The notes below the pieces were generated by a model. The model did not search any database. It worked only from the letters and a program-made list of their open reading frames with translations, and had not been told where the DNA came from. A stretch of DNA of 29,193 nt, from assembly GCF_900104815.1 (NCBI RefSeq), contig NZ_FNTD01000002.1:1-29193 (forward strand), read 5' to 3'. The DNA is from Streptomyces misionensis (lineage in GTDB: Bacteria; Actinomycetota; Actinomycetes; Streptomycetales; Streptomycetaceae). The position numbers were made by a program, and so were the translations under genes. Shown here piece after piece: positions 26,192 to 29,193 of the stretch (the stretch's first letter is position 1; each line of letters begins with the position of its first letter).

Positions 26192-26802
26192 CTGTGCACC
26201 TCCTTCGCCGTCCCAGCGGTCTTGTAGCCGTCCATGTGGGGAGACTGCCGCAGTTTGCCTGACGCCGTCTTCAAGATCTTCTTCATGTTGTCTATGCCAA
26301 CCCCCAGAACCTCGGCACAGTCCTTCACCGGAAGATCTGCCAGATACCGCAACGCCAAGGCCTGCCGCTCGCGCTCGGTCAGCTCGGCCAGCGCCCTCCC
26401 CAGATCGACGCGCCGGATGAGGTCCGCGAGTTCGTCAGGGCAGGTCCCTCTGGCTGCGATCTCCGCAAGATCACCAGTCTCGAGGGTAAGAACCCGGCCC
26501 CTACGCCGAAAGTGATCATTGAGGCGACAGCGCGCAATCCGATACAGCATCGCCACCGGCTTGGGATGCTCCGGGTTCTTCGGCCACCACTCGAAGAATT
26601 CCTCGAACGCCTGGCTGAAGATCTCTCCACCATCCTCCGGGCCTGCCTTGGAAGTCAGGAACCTGAGCACCCCGCCCTGGTGCGCCTCGAAGAAACCTTC
26701 GAGCATCGCCTCGTCCATTGCCTGGACACCGATGATCGGCCTGCTGGGCCCGACCGCATCAAGGCCAGGGCCCACCACGCCAGACTGATCCTGCACGGTC
26801 AC
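26188..26802 (-). CDS. ECF-type RNA polymerase sigma factor
   Basis: A 204-residue sigma-70-family factor of the extracytoplasmic-function size class. It starts at GTG 26802, overlapping the stop of the upstream gene by four bases, with GAGGCGG before it. Region 2 runs about residues 33-100: LEGFFEAHQGGVLRFLTSK, AFEEFFEWWP and the -10 recognition helix text YRIARCRLNDHFRRRGR. Region 4 runs about 135-190: LAELTERERQALALRYLADL, CAEVLGVGIDNMKKILKTA. The first 30 residues are an extra leader; Met29 (MDEAMLEGFF) is an alternative start. It should direct RNA polymerase to a small regulon, possibly including its own operon. No classical membrane anti-sigma with a zinc motif is adjacent; the membrane protein upstream or the coiled-coil protein downstream might replace it. 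Confidence 0.88.
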   Translation of the reverse strand: MTVQDQSGVVGPGLDAVGPSRPIIGVQAMDEAMLEGFFEAHQGGVLRFLTSKAGPEDGGEIFSQAFEEFFEWWPKNPEHPKPVAMLYRIARCRLNDHFRRRGRVLTLETGDLAEIAARGTCPDELADLIRRVDLGRALAELTERERQALALRYLADLPVKDCAEVLGVGIDNMKKILKTASGKLRQSPHMDGYKTAGTAKEVHR

Positions 26803-27191
26803 CGGCGCCGCCTCGCCGCGACCGTACCCCCACGTACCGCCGCCGTGACTCCGACGGACGTATCACGGCCGGCCGCACTATCCCCAGCGGTACCCGTCAG
26901 CGTCCAGGCGCCAGCCGAACCGCCGTGGTGCACCTGCACCTCACGGCCGCCCTCGGCGACCCCGCTCACCATCTCGGCCAGCAGCTCCTGCTCGCGCTCC
27001 CGGCGCCGTTCCCGGGCCAGCTGCACTCGCCTCCACTCGCGCGCGATGACGATCACCACCCCGACGACAAGGGCACTCACCCCCTCGGGCCCCCAAGTCC
27101 CTTGCACCGCTCCACCGCCCCGTTGCTCGTTGAACTCGACTGACACCCCTCCATCGCGTGAGCCGACCAGGACGGGTACCGAATCCTTCAA
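26799..27191 (-). CDS. Small single-span membrane protein upstream of the sigma factor
   Basis: Up to 130 residues, with the stop overlapping the sigma start (GTGA). One membrane helix (GVSALVVGVVIVIA, about 37-50) is followed by a very basic, helical stretch (REWRRVQLARERRREREQEL) and a glycine/threonine-rich tail. The start is uncertain. TTG 27191 has no ribosome site, and in-frame GTG codons closer to the helix have GGAG-like sequence set too near. The operon position before an ECF sigma gene suggests a membrane sensor or anchor for the pathway, but there is no recognised anti-sigma domain. The downstream gene order is membrane protein, sigma factor, coiled-coil protein, all overlapping. 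Confidence 0.6.
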   Translation of the reverse strand: MKDSVPVLVGSRDGGVSVEFNEQRGGGAVQGTWGPEGVSALVVGVVIVIAREWRRVQLARERRREREQELLAEMVSGVAEGGREVQVHHGGSAGAWTLTGTAGDSAAGRDTSVGVTAAVRGGTVAARRRR

Positions 27192-27238
27192 GATTTTTTA
27201 GGCGGGCCGTTCACCAGGGCCGTCGTCTGCGCCGCGGG

Positions 27239-28378
27239 TCACCGCCCTCCTGGACCCGGCAACTCGCGTACAGTCCGCATCCAGGTCTCGCCGAAGCCGG
27301 CCGGGCCGGTGTCGTCACCGGGGACGAGGAAGATGTCCGGGTCCTCGCCGAGTTGTTCCAGGAGCGCCTCGTACAGGTTGTCGAAGGGCGGTTCCATGCA
27401 GATCGCCAGGGATTCGGCGAACTGCGTGGGGGAGGGGTCGAGACCGATCATGTGGTCCAGGACCGGGAACATGCCCCATGCGTCGATCCGCCGCCGCAGC
27501 GCGGCCAGGGCCGGGGTGTCCGGCAGGAGCAGCCCGTGCAGCACGTACAGCCCGTAGAACCCGCGCAGGCCGACGAGAACCGCCCGCGCCCGCACCAGTT
27601 CCTCACCACTGGCCCGCTTCACCGGCCCCACGATGTCCCCGAGCTGCTGCAAAAGCCCCCAGTCCACCGGCGGTCGCTCACCGCGCTCCGCCGCGCCGAG
27701 CGCCTGCTCCCAGTCTTCGACCGTCAGGTCGAACATGCCGGACGCGGCGAACGCCTCGGCCAGCGCACCTGCGCCGGCCTCCTGCGCCCCGAAGCCGATC
27801 GCGGCAACCAGGTGCACCATGCTCCTGAAGTCCGGCCTCTCCGCCTCGACCGGCACGTCCTCGCCAGCTTCGAGGGCCGCGCGCACCAGAGCGGGGTTCG
27901 CCGCCCCGCGGTACGGCCTCACGAGCCGGCGGGCCACCTTATTCAACGCCTCCAGCCCTCCCTCACCCGCCCAGGCCGCGTCACGGGCGAACGCCACCAG
28001 GCGCTGCGACACCGACCTCTCCAGCGCCCATTCAAGGGCCTCCCGGACGGCGCCGATCGGGGGCTCCGGCACCCGCACAGTCCCCGGCTGCACCGGCAGG
28101 CCGGCCTCGGCGAACCACTCCAGCACGGCCAGCCGCCGGTCCCGTCCCTGCCGAAGGTGCCGCGCCAGCGCCGCCGCGCTCTCGACCACCACCGGGTCGA
28201 CCGCGTCGACCACCGACCCCCGGCCCCGCCTGAGCCCGCGGCGCCGGTGCCGCGGCAGCAACCCGGCCCGCCGCCAGCCCTCCAACTGGCTCGCCGTCAC
28301 TACCAGCTCTCGTGACGCAAGTTCGCCGATCACCTGCTGGTCAGCCGGGCTTGGCGCTCCTCGTGGCATGCCCTCCAT
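27239..28378 (-). CDS. MerR-like helix-turn-helix protein with a long helical effector region, function unknown
   Basis: About 379 residues from ATG 28378 (ATG 28399 and 28369 are also possible; none has a well-placed ribosome site). The N-terminus has VIGELASRELVVTASQLEGW and RRAGLLPRHRRRGLRRGRGS, a MerR-type winged-helix pattern: helix-turn-helix, GLLP turn, then a basic wing. The next section is helical (ESAAALARHLRQGRDRRLAV, LEWFAEAGLPV). The remainder is long and helical, with no membrane segment (GLRGFYGLYVLHGLLLPDTP, DAWGMFPVLDHMIGLDPSPT). Length is well above classic MerR regulators, whose effector domains are short, so this is probably a distinct Streptomyces family. It may regulate itself or the divergent small membrane gene through the palindrome at 28404. 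The sigma-operon gene upstream boundary is 48 bp away on the same strand. Confidence 0.75.
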   Translation of the reverse strand: MEGMPRGAPSPADQQVIGELASRELVVTASQLEGWRRAGLLPRHRRRGLRRGRGSVVDAVDPVVVESAAALARHLRQGRDRRLAVLEWFAEAGLPVQPGTVRVPEPPIGAVREALEWALERSVSQRLVAFARDAAWAGEGGLEALNKVARRLVRPYRGAANPALVRAALEAGEDVPVEAERPDFRSMVHLVAAIGFGAQEAGAGALAEAFAASGMFDLTVEDWEQALGAAERGERPPVDWGLLQQLGDIVGPVKRASGEELVRARAVLVGLRGFYGLYVLHGLLLPDTPALAALRRRIDAWGMFPVLDHMIGLDPSPTQFAESLAICMEPPFDNLYEALLEQLGEDPDIFLVPGDDTGPAGFGETWMRTVRELPGPGGR

Positions 28379-28403
28379 TACAACCCCGGGAAGTGACATT
28401 TTC

Positions 28404-28417
28404 TGCGGAATACCGCA
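28404..28417. promoter_or_regulatory. Palindrome between divergent genes
   Basis: TGCGG-AATA-CCGCA is a perfect five-base inverted repeat in the gap between the MerR-like gene and the small membrane gene. It is a possible operator for the neighbouring helix-turn-helix protein, though short enough to be chance. Confidence 0.3.
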
Positions 28418-28482
28418 TCTGGCTCACTGGTCTTCGACACCACCTCCGGTATCCCCGCCAACTCCGAGGAGCCAGCCCAACC

Positions 28483-28749
28483 ATGACCCCAGAGCACCGA
28501 ACCAGCACCCGCACCAGAGCCGCCACCGCCCTCACCACCGGGCTGCTCACCACCCTCATCACCTTCGCGCTCAACCACGCCGGCCACCTGACGAGCCTCC
28601 TGCTGACCCTCACCGCCGCGCTCAGCGCGATCACCATCACCCTCGCCCTCACCGCGGTCTTCGCCCCCAACACCTCCACCCGCCAAGCCGCCACCCGCAC
28701 CCTCGACCTCCTCCTGCGCCTGGTGCCGTGGTACGCACCCCGAAGCTGA
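28483..28749 (+). CDS. Small two-helix membrane protein
   Basis: Eighty-eight residues from ATG 28483, with GAGGAG at 28466-28471. It reads MTPEHRTSTRTRAATALTTG, then two hydrophobic threonine/leucine-rich helices (TTLITFALNHAGHL and LLTLTAALSAITITLALTAV), and ends LLRLVPWYAPRS. No family is recognised. It is the last gene before the palindrome cluster at the right end of the window, and it is divergent from the MerR-like gene. Confidence 0.65.
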   Translation: MTPEHRTSTRTRAATALTTGLLTTLITFALNHAGHLTSLLLTLTAALSAITITLALTAVFAPNTSTRQAATRTLDLLLRLVPWYAPRS

Positions 28750-28841
28750 CCCGCAGACCCCAGCGATCACCGACCTGAATCTCTGTGCAACCGAGTGGAG
28801 CTGCCATCACCACACCCCGCAGCACACGCACCGGAATCTCC

Positions 28842-29121
28842 AGCCGGGGAGGCACTACCCCCGTATCAGGATCCGCAGAAACTTCTCAGCGAAGGAAACA
28901 CCCTCTCCCTCAGCTGCCAGCTGCCCGCGAAGCGGGCCAAGTCCGGGAGCGCAGCGGACGGACCCCAAAGCCCCGGGGACCGGGGCCCCCTGAGCCTGCG
29001 CCAGCAGGCTCAGGTCCCTGGAGCGCAGCGAAAGGGACCACCGGCTCGAAGCGCAGCTTCGAGCCGGAAAGGCACCAGCCCCAATCCCGGATTCACCGAA
29101 AGTTCCCACCGAAGGAAACAC
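28842..29121 (+). repeat. Diverged 60-bp direct repeat, copies 28842-28901 and 29062-29121
   Basis: The two copies align without gaps at exactly 220-bp spacing, with 45 of 60 positions equal by my count. Both start AGCCGG and end in the identical CGAAGGAAACAC. Each copy is followed by a hairpin-forming stretch, so the region looks like an old tandem duplication of a telomere unit. Confidence 0.65.
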
Positions 29122-29193
29122 GGCTCGGAGCGCAGCGCAGAGCCCACCCCGAGCAACGCGAGGGGTGCCACTCCGTCAACCCCCGCGCAACGC
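28842..29193. repeat. Telomere-like cluster of GC-rich palindromes at the right end
   Basis: At least seven hairpins are packed here: GCCCGC-GAA-GCGGGC (28923-28937); GTCCG...CGGAC with a GC-GCA-GC tip (28941-28959); CCCCGG-GGA-CCGGGG (28971-28985); an 11-bp stem with loop GCCA (28989-29014); GGTCCCT...AGGGACC with a GC-GCA-GC tip (29013-29039); a perfect 12-bp stem with loop GCA (29041-29067); and CACCCC...GGGGTG with a GCAACGC tip (29145-29167). Three-base GAA/GCA loops closed by GC pairs are a hallmark of Streptomyces telomeres, where the 3' overhang folds before terminal-protein priming. The sequence differs from the archetypal telomere start as I remember it. Nothing in 28750-28841 was identified, and no credible gene lies in the cluster. 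Confidence 0.75.

Noticed and set aside
27158..28315. 385-codon plus-strand frame
   Set aside because: Arg/His/Pro-rich shadow opposite the MerR-like gene.
28855..29121. 88-codon minus-strand frame in the palindrome cluster
   Set aside because: It crosses several perfect hairpins and the 60-bp repeat; composition is explained by the palindromes.
1..29193. tRNA or rRNA genes and insertion-sequence transposases
   Set aside because: I looked for these and saw no cloverleaf with a CCA-type acceptor, no rRNA core sequence and no DDE or tyrosine/serine transposase motifs.

Overview
The window is high-GC actinobacterial DNA and almost certainly comes from a Streptomyces or a close relative. The evidence is GC-rich codon use, frequent GTG/TTG starts behind GGAGG-type ribosome sites, a recognisable remnant of the Streptomyces telomere-associated protein gene tap, and a right end packed with GC-rich palindromes whose tips are GCGAAGC or GCGCAGC. 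That palindrome pattern is characteristic of the telomeres of linear Streptomyces chromosomes and plasmids. I read the window as the terminal or subtelomeric part of a linear replicon: the left edge cuts through a gene, and the right edge lies in or next to the telomere.

Layout. (1) 1-3626, minus strand: a large secreted DNRLRE-type surface protein gene broken by about six frameshifts. (2) 4201-11304, plus: an intact 2367-residue secreted Rhs/YD-repeat polymorphic toxin with a Hint autoprocessing domain and a C-terminal cytidine-deaminase-fold toxin, followed by its likely SUKH-type immunity gene (11378-11878). (3) 11879-13323: gene-poor DNA, a truncated and frameshifted tap remnant, and four GCGTAC repeats at an exact 11-bp period in the tap/helicase divergent region. 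(4) 13324-15762: a DEAH helicase with helicase-associated repeats. (5) 16052-17550, minus: a two-gene operon of a HEPN-like protein and a PD-(D/E)XK nuclease with a zinc ribbon. (6) 17.6-23.4 kb: a mosaic of unfamiliar plasmid-style or subtelomeric genes and broken genes, including two copies (92% identical over 135 bp) of the start of one gene, one cut short and the other frameshifted. (7) 23555-24835, plus: a HEPN/Toprim protein. (8) 24905-27191, minus: a tightly overlapping operon of a membrane protein, an ECF sigma factor and a Sel1/coiled-coil protein. (9) 27239-28749: a MerR-like regulator candidate and a small membrane protein, divergent. (10) 28842-29193: the palindrome cluster, including a diverged 60-bp repeat at 220-bp spacing.

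How the parts relate. The Rhs toxin and SUKH gene form a contact-dependent competition module. The HEPN-like/PD-(D/E)XK pair and the HEPN/Toprim protein are plausible phage-defence modules, on family grounds only. The helicase and tap remnant fit linear-replicon end biology, but no terminal-protein gene (tpg) is present and tap is dead, so Tap function would have to come from elsewhere in the genome. Many genes carry indels while the 7-kb Rhs gene and the helicase are intact. This fits subtelomeric gene decay better than uniformly poor sequence, although read errors are not excluded for individual sites.
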